Origin: Clostridia bacterium
Lineage (GTDB): Bacteria > Bacillota > Clostridia > Oscillospirales > Acutalibacteraceae
Length of the DNA stretch: 47,293 nt
Reading direction: 5' to 3'
NCBI GenBank assembly: GCA_017429345.1
Contig: JAFRPB010000034.1
Location: 1 to 47,293, forward strand
Shown here: positions 7,401 to 15,001 of the stretch, one piece after another
How positions within the stretch are numbered: the first letter of the stretch is position 1
Layout of the letters: the number at the start of each line of letters is the position of its first letter
Made by a program: the position numbers and the translations under genes
Notes under the pieces: generated by a model
Told to the model about the DNA's origin: nothing
Database searches by the model: none
What the model saw: only the letters and a program-made list of their open reading frames with translations

Positions 7401-10014
7401 GATAGGACAGATCGTCGAGCGTCCAGTTCTCAGCGTCGTACAGATCCGAGTCATATCGCTTTGCGGGCGCGGCGCTCTTGCCGGTGTTTCTCGTATACAG
7501 GTTCCATGTGTGGTGGGCGAAGGCCTTTTCATAGGTGAACGGTCCGGCGTAAGCCTTGATCCCCAATTTGCCATCCAGATCGACAGAATTCAAGCCCGGC
7601 GTGCGCGTAGTTCCCATAAGCTGATATTCAACGCTGCATTCGGCGCTGCCGGTCGCGCCGACGCCGACCAGCTTGCCGACGCCGACGCCGCCGAACGCCT
7701 CAAGCCCGATGCTGCCCTTTAATTTCAGATCACCGGTAAAAGTCTGCTCTTTCACTTCGTAGACGAAATTTCCGTCTGCACCGACCGAACATTTTATACT
7801 CATGTCAATGACGACCGGAATGACCCACACGACTGTCTGCCACGTCTTGTTGAACTCGATCTCGACCATGACGTAAAGATCCAACGTGACCTTCGCAATC
7901 CCGTTATTGTCAAGCACACCCTCGCCGTAACCGATAAACGTGCCGTCAACAGACCCGATGACGGGAAGGTCGAGCTGTTTTTTGCTCTTCAGATACTCAT
8001 TAACCATAGTCTTAACACTGTCATGGTTATCGAGATTACTCCGTCCTATACGCTTGAGGTCTGACATCAGCTTTTTGATATCCGACGCCTGTTCCTTCAT
8101 GGATTTTTTCTCGTTCGTGTTTCCCTGTGTATCCACATGCCCGCGATCGAGGTTCACGCCGAGATAAACGGTCGTTTTTCCGTCCGCGTAATCGAATTTG
8201 ACCTCGACCGGCAGGTCAGGAATATCCACACTCAGCTCCGAACCGCCAACGTAAGGAATATTATCCGGCACCGACCATTTCACTTTTTTCCCGAATTCCA
8301 GATTGAACGCGGCATTGCCGGGATTCGGGTCGGAGATTTCAAGATTGATTTTTGTTTTGACACACTTCTGTCCGCTGTGCACGCCGATATAGATCTCGCC
8401 GCCGGGTGAGAAGCTGTCTACGTTCAGCTTTTTAAACTCGCCGCTTACGCTTTCGGCGATCTGCTTCGCGCCCTGCCAGACGGTATAGCGTTCAACCACA
8501 CTCTCATCAACGGCTTTGCAGTAAAGGTCAAATTTGCCGTCGTCCAGATCGTATGTATTCTTTTCCTCTGCGCTGATTTTTTTGGTCTGGGTCAAAAGGT
8601 TATGGCGCTGTCCGGAGCCGTCGTTGGCGTAGTACGCGCTTTTCAGCCGAAGTCCGCCGTCCGCCTCGCTGTACAGCGTGAAGACATCGTACCCTTCCGC
8701 GCTCTTTTTATAATTCGTTCCCGCGGTCGTATAAGGTAAATAGCCATCCTTCTCAATCGTGATCGTCGGCTGACCTGCAGTCCGGCACGTAAACAGCGCG
8801 TACCCCTCGTTGTTCGTCTGTTTTTTCTCAAGGTCATTGTAGCCGCCGTAGCTGCAGTCCCATGTCACTTCCGCGCCTTCAATCGGCATTCCGTTCGTAT
8901 CGACGGCCATGACGCAGTACTCGTTCGGGTTGCCCGACACGGGAATTCCCGACCCTCCGTTTGGATTAGAAGATTCAGAGATCCCGGATTTAAATTGAAA
9001 AGCGGGCCGAACGCCTTTGAAGGTACCATCGACGTCATTGCGGCTGTCGATAAAGCCAGCGTGATTGATGTCACACGCGCTATAATTCATGGACCCCGGC
9101 GAGCGCAGCCACCAATATGAGACACCCGAATCGTAAACGTATAAGCCCTGACACTTCGCGTAATCCGTCCCCTGCGCGGAACGGGCAGTATCAGCATTAT
9201 ATTGACTGAAGCCATAGGTCGTGTTCCGTATTTCGGCATTTGAGAGTAAAAAAATCTTATCCGTTGTGGACGCGCTGTCATACTGCGGACAAGAATTCGT
9301 CCATCTCGAATACGCACTGTTGTCCAGCTGCGTTATTTTGATCAAAGCCTGCTCCGCGTAAGAAAACGCACTGTAATAAAAGTCATGGAGCAGCCAGTCG
9401 CGGATTGAGCTGGTCACGTAGTCGTTGGCGAAATTGTCACCTTCCGCGTCATTTGTGTAACCTTTAGGGTTCCCGTATATCGTATTGCTGTACGACTGCG
9501 AATCGATCAGATTCTCACTCATAACCAGTCCCGACGAGGGGTCAAGCACTCGCCACTTGAGGGGTTCCCATTCAAAGAAATAGACATTGCCGCAGACATA
9601 GCTGTTAACGTCCTGATGATATGTACGCGATCCGGCGGTCTGCGATTGGAATCTGGTATAATCCGGTCGGTATGTATCGAAGGTCACGGCGCGGTATTTG
9701 CTGCCGTTGTACATAAAATCGGCATAACGCATCCAGTCTCCGACAACGTAACTTCCGTAACGGCCGTCTCCGGAATAATAACGGTAAGATTTCCACGCGG
9801 TCTGCGCAACCTCATTATTCAGCGCGGCGACCGTAGCCGCGTCCGTCACCAAGGTCTGCGGATAGCCGCCGAACTCGATGATATCGCCCACGGCGTAATC
9901 CTTTGCCGCCGCCACGGGCAGCGCGGATTTTGCAAAGTCGGACAGCACCCCGAACGGCGCGAGCGACAGCGTCATCACCACTGCGAGCAAAACAGACATA
10001 ATCCTCGTTTTCAT
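4426..10014 (-). CDS. Giant secreted multidomain protein (DUF6273-like, propeller-like, CARDB-like, 4x FN3-like)
   Basis: A 1,862-residue exported protein of unknown function, probably a surface or matrix protein. A signal peptide spans about residues 1-37 (ends PVAAA). Residues 40-345 resemble the DUF6273 domain of Clostridia ('IEFGGYPQTLV', 'WWLRSPG', 'GVRPAF'). Residues 365-455 look like a carboxypeptidase-regulatory or Ig-like domain. About 885-1255 contain repeated 'VFDGASWSEP'/'VFDGEEWSAP' blade-like units, suggesting a beta-propeller. About 1265-1440 hold two CARDB-like domains. A 'CTVCGETKTEAIP' Cys-pair motif lies near 1490. Four FN3-like repeats ('ATGYYVYRK', 'YTYxVKAYKGT') fill 1510-1862. 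There is no LPXTG, S-layer or membrane anchor at the C-terminus. The ATG at 10014 begins a good signal peptide, with GGGGGT about 17 bases upstream. A GTG at 10044 is an alternative. It is a single-gene unit with its own promoter. Confidence 0.85.
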   Translation of the reverse strand: MKTRIMSVLLAVVMTLSLAPFGVLSDFAKSALPVAAAKDYAVGDIIEFGGYPQTLVTDAATVAALNNEVAQTAWKSYRYYSGDGRYGSYVVGDWMRYADFMYNGSKYRAVTFDTYRPDYTRFQSQTAGSRTYHQDVNSYVCGNVYFFEWEPLKWRVLDPSSGLVMSENLIDSQSYSNTIYGNPKGYTNDAEGDNFANDYVTSSIRDWLLHDFYYSAFSYAEQALIKITQLDNSAYSRWTNSCPQYDSASTTDKIFLLSNAEIRNTTYGFSQYNADTARSAQGTDYAKCQGLYVYDSGVSYWWLRSPGSMNYSACDINHAGFIDSRNDVDGTFKGVRPAFQFKSGISESSNPNGGSGIPVSGNPNEYCVMAVDTNGMPIEGAEVTWDCSYGGYNDLEKKQTNNEGYALFTCRTAGQPTITIEKDGYLPYTTAGTNYKKSAEGYDVFTLYSEADGGLRLKSAYYANDGSGQRHNLLTQTKKISAEEKNTYDLDDGKFDLYCKAVDESVVERYTVWQGAKQIAESVSGEFKKLNVDSFSPGGEIYIGVHSGQKCVKTKINLEISDPNPGNAAFNLEFGKKVKWSVPDNIPYVGGSELSVDIPDLPVEVKFDYADGKTTVYLGVNLDRGHVDTQGNTNEKKSMKEQASDIKKLMSDLKRIGRSNLDNHDSVKTMVNEYLKSKKQLDLPVIGSVDGTFIGYGEGVLDNNGIAKVTLDLYVMVEIEFNKTWQTVVWVIPVVIDMSIKCSVGADGNFVYEVKEQTFTGDLKLKGSIGLEAFGGVGVGKLVGVGATGSAECSVEYQLMGTTRTPGLNSVDLDGKLGIKAYAGPFTYEKAFAHHTWNLYTRNTGKSAAPAKRYDSDLYDAENWTLDDLSYLGEQGVWNGGNASGGPRKASALATNQLRILQENAYRNASPVIASNGDTAVMLFVGADTTRSAVNAPVVKYSVFDGASWSEPRKLDDNDTADATPYVYCDGADLWAIYADTALVLPEDAELEDYIENQSLTVMRFDPATQSFADGTVLSEPGYFNSVPELAVAGGQLIAIWQRNAAADLFGANGDNALMRSVFDGEEWSAPETLEENMNSIVGMAAGVLDDNICVAYITDGDNDLATTDDRSLFVKAGENTFCFASGTLSNPTFSGNGLYWYGDGALYKTEELVEPTLVSYELNGFTDKYLIDGERVAYLAADSDSSQIFTAFLRDDGAIGGVPLTAQSGYIDCLSGAMVAGNEIFVMSIKNVTVTEDAVDDDCTLAWMTAGEQSEITIEAVDFDQALVAEDAELPVNVVITNRGTAAIESVRVTITGEDGTVICNDERKIAILSGKTAMVETEAVFNEAVTKQAYSVCVIATDENGEYTQDEQTVTLGYADIDVSAELISIGESRSVAVNVVNNGASANSGTLEMYIGDAQTPAQSFDLGELQTGDRFIRLIPITEELLGGTANTIVFKAVTAEEEYYTKNNENTFFVDLMHGRHTEHTWDGGVVTTAATTTATGVKTYTCTVCGETKTEAIPKALAKIAVTAENVTTGIKLTWAQDANATGYYVYRKTASTSYKAIRKITSNTTLTYTDTSAEPGTKYTYCVKSYRGTERGTYTAKSITCLAPITPTLANGKTGMTLTWTKVAGADGYYVFRKTGSGSYTTLKKIVGADTLTYTDTTAVSGTKYTYAVRAYKSTTKGAYTAKSMTRLSAVKPTLTNIASGIYVKWTKVTGATGYYVYRKAGSGSYSLVKKITDTATVTFTDTAVKDKNGVKYTYIVKAYKGTTKSAYTAKATYRLTGVAISSVTNSAAGSMTVKWAQNAKATGYQIQYATNSKFTSAKTVTVSGASTLSKTIASLTKGSTYYVRVRAYKTVSSVKYYSAWSSAKSVKIVK

Positions 10015-10066
10015 CTTCGACACAAGAAATACCCCCGATATCACAAGAAAGAATCAGTTGATTTTT

Positions 10067-10095
10067 ATTATACTATATTATCTCAGGAAAAACAA
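10067..10095 (-). promoter_or_regulatory. Promoter of the giant secreted protein
   Basis: On the minus strand TTGTTT (10090-10095), a 17-base spacer and a perfect TATAAT (10067-10072). Confidence 0.75.
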
Positions 10096-10172
10096 CCCCA
10101 ATATCCCGCGCGAGAACCGGAATTATCAAGTCTTTGCTCGATATTCTACTGCCGACCTGCAACCAGCAACGT

Positions 10173-10188
10173 TCTCACGATTTCACGA
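10173..10188. repeat. Two TCACGA octads in the mazF upstream region
   Basis: TCTCACGA and TTTCACGA follow each other directly. Ten bases before them is 'gcaaccagc', a word that also precedes the larger octad array at 18469. The surrounding gap (10045-10265) holds the giant protein's promoter and no antitoxin gene. Confidence 0.6.
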
Positions 10189-10265
10189 TACAACAGGATA
10201 TAAAATGATTAAAACTCCCCTTCCCGGTCAAGAATAACATTGAACCGAAAAAAGGAGCGTTTTTT

Positions 10266-10607
10266 ATGGACATAAGACGGGGAGATATTTTTTACGCGGA
10301 CTTAAGCCCGGTGATCGGCTCGGAGCAGGGCGGCCTCAGGCCCGTTCTGATCGTGCAGAACGACATGGGCAACCGCTACAGTCCCACGGTGATCGCGGCG
10401 GCGATCACGAGCCGCAAGGACAAAACGCCGCTGCCGACGCACATCCGCGTCACGGCGGGCGACAGCGGACTTCAGAGAGATTCGATCGTGCTGCTCGAAC
10501 AGATCCGCACGCTCGACAAAAGCCGCCTGCGCGATAAAATGGGCGTGCTCGGCGCGCCGGAGATGCACAGGGTCGACTCCGCGCTGTCGGTGAGCTTCGG
10601 GCTGTGA
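10266..10607 (+). CDS. mazF: MazF/PemK-type mRNA interferase (orphan toxin)
   Basis: A 113-residue toxin-family endoribonuclease of the MazF/NdoA type that cleaves mRNA at short motifs. The family core is plain: 'RRGDIFYADLSPVIGSEQGGLRPVLIVQND' (conserved G, R and P of the SH3-like barrel), 'AAITSRKDK', 'TAGDSGLQRDSIVLLEQIRTLDK' and the final 'SVSFGL'. Length matches B. subtilis NdoA. AAAGGAG lies seven bases before the ATG. No antitoxin gene is next to it: the 220 bases upstream contain only a ten-codon frame. An antitoxin may be encoded elsewhere. A 7-bp repeat array starts four bases after the stop. Confidence 0.92.
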   Translation: MDIRRGDIFYADLSPVIGSEQGGLRPVLIVQNDMGNRYSPTVIAAAITSRKDKTPLPTHIRVTAGDSGLQRDSIVLLEQIRTLDKSRLRDKMGVLGAPEMHRVDSALSVSFGL

Positions 10608-10611
10608 TTGA

Positions 10612-10765
10612 GAGAACCGAGAGCCGAGATCCGAGAAACGAGAACCGAGATCTGAGAAACGAGAACCGAGATCCGAGAGCCTGGAGCCGGAAGCCGGAAG
10701 CCGAGAAGCGAGAACCGGGAACCGAGATCCGTTACTCGAAAACCGTAAGCCGGAATCCGGTAATC
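10612..10765. repeat. 22-unit 7-bp repeat array downstream of mazF
   Basis: Consecutive heptads of consensus GAGANCC (GAGAACC, GAGAGCC, GAGATCC, GAGAAAC and so on) with strict period seven from 10612. Units become more divergent after about 10731 (GTTACTC, GAAAACC, GTAAGCC, GGAATCC). The array starts four bases after the mazF stop. It produces long spurious open frames on the opposite strand with repeating LGSRFSD peptides. Confidence 0.9.
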
Positions 10766-10802
10766 GGATTTTCCCCGACAACCGGTGGAGGGGAAAAAGA
10801 AC

Positions 10803-10838
10803 GGGGAGCGCTCATCCGGCGCTCTCCGCTCCTTTTTT
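10803..10838. terminator. Bidirectional terminator between mazF and the lipoprotein gene
   Basis: GGGGAGCGC (10803-10811), a seven-base loop and GCGCTCTCC (10819-10827) form a 9-bp stem. On the plus strand TTTTTT follows at 10833-10838. On the minus strand GTTCTTTTT follows. The lipoprotein stop codon (10812-10814) lies in the loop. Confidence 0.75.
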
Positions 10839-11273
10839 CTCAAGCTTCCACTTTCCGCCGGGATCGCTCATCAGCGTCACGACGCCCTCTTCGTTCGTCC
10901 GCATCTCTTCCGGGCGATCCGCCTGCGCAGGGAGCGAAACGGCTTTCAGCACCGATCCGAGCGCCGTCTGCGCTGTGAAGCTCTCCGCGTCCTGCGCGCC
11001 GGTCATACCCTCCAGCGCGTACGTCAGCGAAGCGCCGTCATACTGCAGCGTCAGGCCGCGCATCGACGCGGGAGAAAGCAGCTCCGCCCTCACGCAGCCT
11101 TCCTGCGCGCGCAGCGACATCTCGTATTCCGCGCCGTCCGCCGTCAGGCGGTACACGCCCTCAAACCGCGGCGTATTCGGCTCATTTTCGGATCGTTCCG
11201 TTCCCGTATCGCGACAGGCGGCGAATCCCCACACAAAAATCAGGATCAGCGACGCGGCAAGCGCTCTTTTCAC
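10812..11273 (-). CDS. Putative lipoprotein of unknown function
   Basis: A 153-residue exported protein with a lipoprotein signal peptide: basic start, hydrophobic core and lipobox 'GFAAC' at about residues 16-20. The mature part has alternating beta-strand-like stretches ('YRLTADGAEYEMSLRAQ', 'LTLQYDGASLTYALEG') that hint at a small beta-rich or LolA-like fold, but I do not recognise a family. The start is GTG, seven bases after the nnr stop, so the two are co-transcribed. The frame ends inside a terminator hairpin. Confidence 0.75.
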   Translation of the reverse strand: MKRALAASLILIFVWGFAACRDTGTERSENEPNTPRFEGVYRLTADGAEYEMSLRAQEGCVRAELLSPASMRGLTLQYDGASLTYALEGMTGAQDAESFTAQTALGSVLKAVSLPAQADRPEEMRTNEEGVVTLMSDPGGKWKLEKKGAESAG

Positions 11274-11279
11274 AAATGC

Positions 11280-12809
11280 TCACTTCTTTTTTTCGATTTG
11301 CGAAAGAACGCGCGGCAGCATCCTGAGCATCCGCAGCGGCGTTGTGCCCGCCATGGAATACGCTCTTGCGGCGAGGTCCCCCGCCGCGCCGTGGACGTAC
11401 GCGCCGGAAACCGCCGCCTCGAACAGCGGCATTCCCTGCGCCGCAAACGACAGGATCAGCCCGGAGAGCATATCTCCGCTGCCGCCCGTCGCCATGCCCG
11501 GATTCCCCGTCGGGTTGATAAACAGCTCGCCCAAGGGCGACGCGATCACGGTGCCTCTGCCCTTCAGAAGCAGGTTAACACCGTATTTCGCCGCGAATTT
11601 CCGCGCATTTCCGACACGGTCGGCGTTGATCTCCGCCGCGGTCAGCCCCGTCAGGCGCGACATCTCGCCGGGATGCGGCGTCAAAAGCGTCGGCGCGGAA
11701 CGTTCCTTCAATAAATCTATATTCTCCGCAAGCAAATTTATGCCGTCCGCGTCGATAATCAGCGGCTGAAACGTATTTTTTATCAGATACCGAAGCACCT
11801 CCGCCGCGCCCTCGCCTTTGCCGACGCCGCAGCCGAACAGCGCCGCGTCCGCGGAGGAAAGCCGCGCGGAGAGCGCGTTCACCGCCTCGGCGGAGAAGCC
11901 CCCGTCTTCGCAGGACGCGCAGGGAATGAATACCGGCTCGCAGAGCTGCGCCGTCATCGCGCCGTAAGCGGCGTCGGGGAAGGCCGCGCCGACGAGTCCC
12001 GCGCCGCTCTCGACCGCCGCGCGCGCCGCGATGATCGCCGCGCCGGGCATATTCCGCGAGCCGCAGACCGACAGCGCGAAGCCGAAATCCCCTTTGTTCG
12101 CGTCGGCTCTGCGCGTAGGCAGCGAATCGGCGACGAAGCGCGCGTCCGTTTCATACGCGAAAATCTCTTCCGGCTCCGGCGCGAAGCCGATATCCGCGAC
12201 GAGAACCTTTCCGCACGCCGCCGAGGCCGGAGCAAGCGCGTGAACGGGCTTTTTCGCGTGCATCGTCACGGTACAGTCCGCGCGGAACCACAACCCCGGG
12301 AGCGCGCCGGAATCCGCGCAGAGCCCGGACGGGATGTCAAGCGCCGCTTTCGGCGCGTTTACGGTATTATATATCTCCGCGAGCGCGGCGGTTCCGGGAC
12401 GCATAGCTCCCCTGAATCCGACGCCGAACACCGCGTCCACCAGCAGATCGCAGGCGTTCATCGTCGCCCTGCAGGAATCCGGCGATTTCGTAAAATCATA
12501 GGCAAGAATCCCCGCGACGCGCGTCCGCTCGTACATTCTCTTGCTCAGCTCGTCCGTCGGGCTGCCGTCGGCGAGTATAATATACACTTTTTTATTTTCG
12601 GCGCGAAATCTCTGCGCGGCAACGAAGCCGTCCCCGCCGTTGCGGCCCCTGCCGCAGACGACGACGATCCGGTTCGCGTCGGGATATTCCCGCATCAGCA
12701 GCTCAGCCGCGTTCCCGCCGGCAAAGCGCATCATTTTTTCATATGAAATTCCGCTCCGGACCCCGCGTTCTTCCTCCGCGCGGGTCTGGCCGGCTGTCAG
12801 GATAAGCAT
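11280..12809 (-). CDS. nnr: Bifunctional NAD(P)H-hydrate epimerase / ADP-dependent dehydratase
   Basis: A repair enzyme that converts damaged NADHX and NADPHX back to NADH and NADPH. The product is 509 residues. The N-terminal YjeF_N epimerase domain (about 1-205) shows 'GRGRNGGDGFVAA'. The C-terminal ribokinase-like dehydratase (about 225-505) shows 'TPHPGEMSRLTG', 'LLKGRGTVIA' and 'GNPGMATGGSGDMLSG', whose Asp is catalytic. I chose the ATG at 12809 because AAAGGA lies eight bases before it. Twenty-one further codons upstream lack a ribosome site. It is followed by a lipoprotein gene and preceded by the terminator of the nucleoside importer operon. Confidence 0.95.
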   Translation of the reverse strand: MLILTAGQTRAEEERGVRSGISYEKMMRFAGGNAAELLMREYPDANRIVVVCGRGRNGGDGFVAAQRFRAENKKVYIILADGSPTDELSKRMYERTRVAGILAYDFTKSPDSCRATMNACDLLVDAVFGVGFRGAMRPGTAALAEIYNTVNAPKAALDIPSGLCADSGALPGLWFRADCTVTMHAKKPVHALAPASAACGKVLVADIGFAPEPEEIFAYETDARFVADSLPTRRADANKGDFGFALSVCGSRNMPGAAIIAARAAVESGAGLVGAAFPDAAYGAMTAQLCEPVFIPCASCEDGGFSAEAVNALSARLSSADAALFGCGVGKGEGAAEVLRYLIKNTFQPLIIDADGINLLAENIDLLKERSAPTLLTPHPGEMSRLTGLTAAEINADRVGNARKFAAKYGVNLLLKGRGTVIASPLGELFINPTGNPGMATGGSGDMLSGLILSFAAQGMPLFEAAVSGAYVHGAAGDLAARAYSMAGTTPLRMLRMLPRVLSQIEKKK

Positions 12810-12880
12810 ATCGATCGTCCTTTCACACTTCGCAGATAATGACATTTTACCAAAATCATTCCGAAATAACAAGCGTTAAA

Positions 12881-12914
12881 ATAAAAAACGCCTCCGCGAC
12901 CGAGCGAAAGCGTT
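12881..12914 (-). terminator. Terminator of the nucleoside ABC importer operon
   Basis: On the minus strand an 11-bp stem with G-U pairs (12904-12914 with 12887-12897) and a six-base loop, followed by TTTTTTATTTT. Confidence 0.8.
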
Positions 12915-12924
12915 ATTTTCTTTT

Positions 12925-13926
12925 TTATCGTTCTTCCCGGAAATAGGAGATCCCGAGGCTCGCGGGCGGCAGATTCTCGCGTTTTTTGCGCACGCTCGTC
13001 AACACCAGAACGATGATCGTCACGACGTAGGGCAGCATTTTGAACAGCTCCGCCGTGCGCATCGGAAGACCGTTGATAAACAGATAGACGATATACAGTC
13101 CGCCGAAAACGATCGAACCCGGCACCGCGAAATTGGGTTTCCAGATCGCGAAGATGACCAGCGCGATCGCAAGCCAGCCGCGGTCGCCGAAGCCCTCGTT
13201 CGACCATACGCCCGTGGCGTAGTCCATCACGTAGAACAGACCGCCGAGTCCCGCAATGATCGAACCGACGCAGGTCGCCGTATACTTGTAGCGATTGACG
13301 TTGATGCCCGCCGCGTCCGCCGTGGCGGGATTTTCGCCGACAGAGCGAAGATACAGGCCTCTGCGGGTCTTTTTGAGAAAATACGCCGCGACAAAGGCGA
13401 TGACGATCGCGAGATACGTCATAAAGCCATAGGAGAGGAAGAGCTGACCGAACACGCCGAGTTTATCGGCGAACGGGAGCGACGCGCGGAAGAACTGACT
13501 GGTATTCGTCAGCGTGACCGACGGGACCTCGCTGCCGGTGAGCTTGACGAGGGACGCGCCGAAGAAGTTGCCGAAGCCGACGCCGAAGGTGGTCAGCGCA
13601 AGACCGGTCACGTTCTGATTCGCGCGCAGCGTTACAGTCAGGAAACAATAGATCAGGCCCATCAGCAGAGAGCCGATGATCGAGCATACCAGCGGGATCA
13701 TGACCGCGAGGAAGGGGTTGATCGCGTCGCGCGAGGGCAGGCTGTTCTCATACAGGAACGAGCCGATGACGCCCGAGATGCCGCCGACGTACATGATGCC
13801 GGGGATACCGAGATTCAGATGCCCGGATTTTTCCGTCAGGATCTCGCCTGTGGAGCCGTAAAGGATCGGAATGCCCTGCATGATTGCTCTCTGGATCAGC
13901 GTAATGATCGTTGCAGAAGTAAACAT
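12925..13926 (-). CDS. nupQ: Nucleoside ABC transporter permease (NupQ/YufQ type)
   Basis: The second permease of a BmpA-linked nucleoside importer, 333 residues and about eight to ten membrane segments. Family features are the N-terminal 'PILYGSTGEILTEKSGHLNLGIPGIMYVGG', 'LTGLALTTFG'-like helices and the cytoplasmic loop 'GLYLRSVGENPATADAAGINVNRYK', the EAA-type contact with the ATPase. AAGGAGG precedes the ATG, which starts one base after the upstream permease gene. It is the last gene of the operon. Confidence 0.92.
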   Translation of the reverse strand: MFTSATIITLIQRAIMQGIPILYGSTGEILTEKSGHLNLGIPGIMYVGGISGVIGSFLYENSLPSRDAINPFLAVMIPLVCSIIGSLLMGLIYCFLTVTLRANQNVTGLALTTFGVGFGNFFGASLVKLTGSEVPSVTLTNTSQFFRASLPFADKLGVFGQLFLSYGFMTYLAIVIAFVAAYFLKKTRRGLYLRSVGENPATADAAGINVNRYKYTATCVGSIIAGLGGLFYVMDYATGVWSNEGFGDRGWLAIALVIFAIWKPNFAVPGSIVFGGLYIVYLFINGLPMRTAELFKMLPYVVTIIVLVLTSVRKKRENLPPASLGISYFREER

Positions 13927-13927
13927 A

Positions 13928-15001
13928 TCACTTTACCTCCTTATGAGAATGACGGAAAACAAGCTTGTAATTGATAAAGAACTCACAGCCGATAATGAAG
14001 AACAGGATAATGCCCGTCAGGATATCGGAGAAGGATTTATTCAGGCCGAATACCGTCGCGATCTCATTGGCGCCTTTTTGAAGGAACACAAGAAGGAACG
14101 AGGTCAGCACCATGAACAGCGGGTTGAACTTCGCGAGCCATGAGACCATAATCGCGGTGAAGCCTCTGCCGTCGGCGGTCGTCGTATTGATCGTGTGGTT
14201 CGTTCCGCTCACCAGCAGGAAGCCCGCGATACCGCAGACCGCGCCGGAGAGGATCATGGTGCGGATGATGACCTTCTTGACATTGACGCCGATATAACGC
14301 GCCGTATTCTGGCTCTCGCCGACCACGGAGATCTCATAGCCGTGCTTGCTGTATTTGAGATAAATATACATCAGGATCGTCACGACGGCGACGATGATGA
14401 TATTCAGAAGATACTCGTATTTGCCGATGGTCGGCAGCCACCCGTCGCGGGTGGACTGGTTGATGATGCCGATCTGCCCCGAGCCCTTCTGCGCCTCCCA
14501 GTACATCGAGAAGTAGGAGACGAGCTGAATGCCGACGTAGTTCATCATCAGCGTGAAAAGCGTTTCGTTGGTATTCCATTTCGCCTTGAACAGCGCCGGG
14601 ATCACCGCCCAGATCGCGCCCGCGAGGATGCTCGCGATCACGAGCACGAGGATCAGCAGCGCGTTGGGGATCTTGCCGCCGAAAAGGATCATGCACGCCG
14701 CCGTCGCGAGACCGCCAACGAGCACCTGCCCCTCTGCGCCGATGTTCCAGAATTTCATTTTGAACGCCGGCGTGACCGCAAGAGAGATACAAAGCAGCAT
14801 CGCGATATTCTGCAAAAGGTTCCAGATACGGCGGGGCGTGCCGAACGCGCCGCTGAACATCGTCGCGTAGACCTTGATCGGATCCTTGTGCGTAAGAATG
14901 ACCGTGACGAGCGCGCAGACGATCAGCGCGGCGACGATCGCCGCGGCGCGGATCAGCCACGACTTATACCATTCCATCTGATCGCGTTTAACGATGTGCA
15001 T
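13928..15001 (-). CDS. nupP: Nucleoside ABC transporter permease (NupP/YufP type)
   Basis: The first permease of the importer, 357 residues. A membrane segment at about 15-37 is followed by several more. The conserved 'NIGAEGQVLVGGLATAA' and the loop 'EISVVGESQNTARYIGVNVKKVIIRTMILSGAVCGIAG' are typical of BPL_transp_2 permeases that work with BMP-family lipoproteins. GGAGGGG lies six bases before the ATG. The gene overlaps the ATPase gene by 14 bases, so their translation is coupled. Confidence 0.92.
   Translation of the reverse strand: MHIVKRDQMEWYKSWLIRAAAIVAALIVCALVTVILTHKDPIKVYATMFSGAFGTPRRIWNLLQNIAMLLCISLAVTPAFKMKFWNIGAEGQVLVGGLATAACMILFGGKIPNALLILVLVIASILAGAIWAVIPALFKAKWNTNETLFTLMMNYVGIQLVSYFSMYWEAQKGSGQIGIINQSTRDGWLPTIGKYEYLLNIIIVAVVTILMYIYLKYSKHGYEISVVGESQNTARYIGVNVKKVIIRTMILSGAVCGIAGFLLVSGTNHTINTTTADGRGFTAIMVSWLAKFNPLFMVLTSFLLVFLQKGANEIATVFGLNKSFSDILTGIILFFIIGCEFFINYKLVFRHSHKEVK

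Noticed and set aside
10302-10843. Two minus-strand frames with LGSRFSD-type repeats (10302-10781 and 10472-10843)
   Set aside because: They run antisense through mazF and the GAGANCC array. The peptide repeat is a by-product of the heptads.
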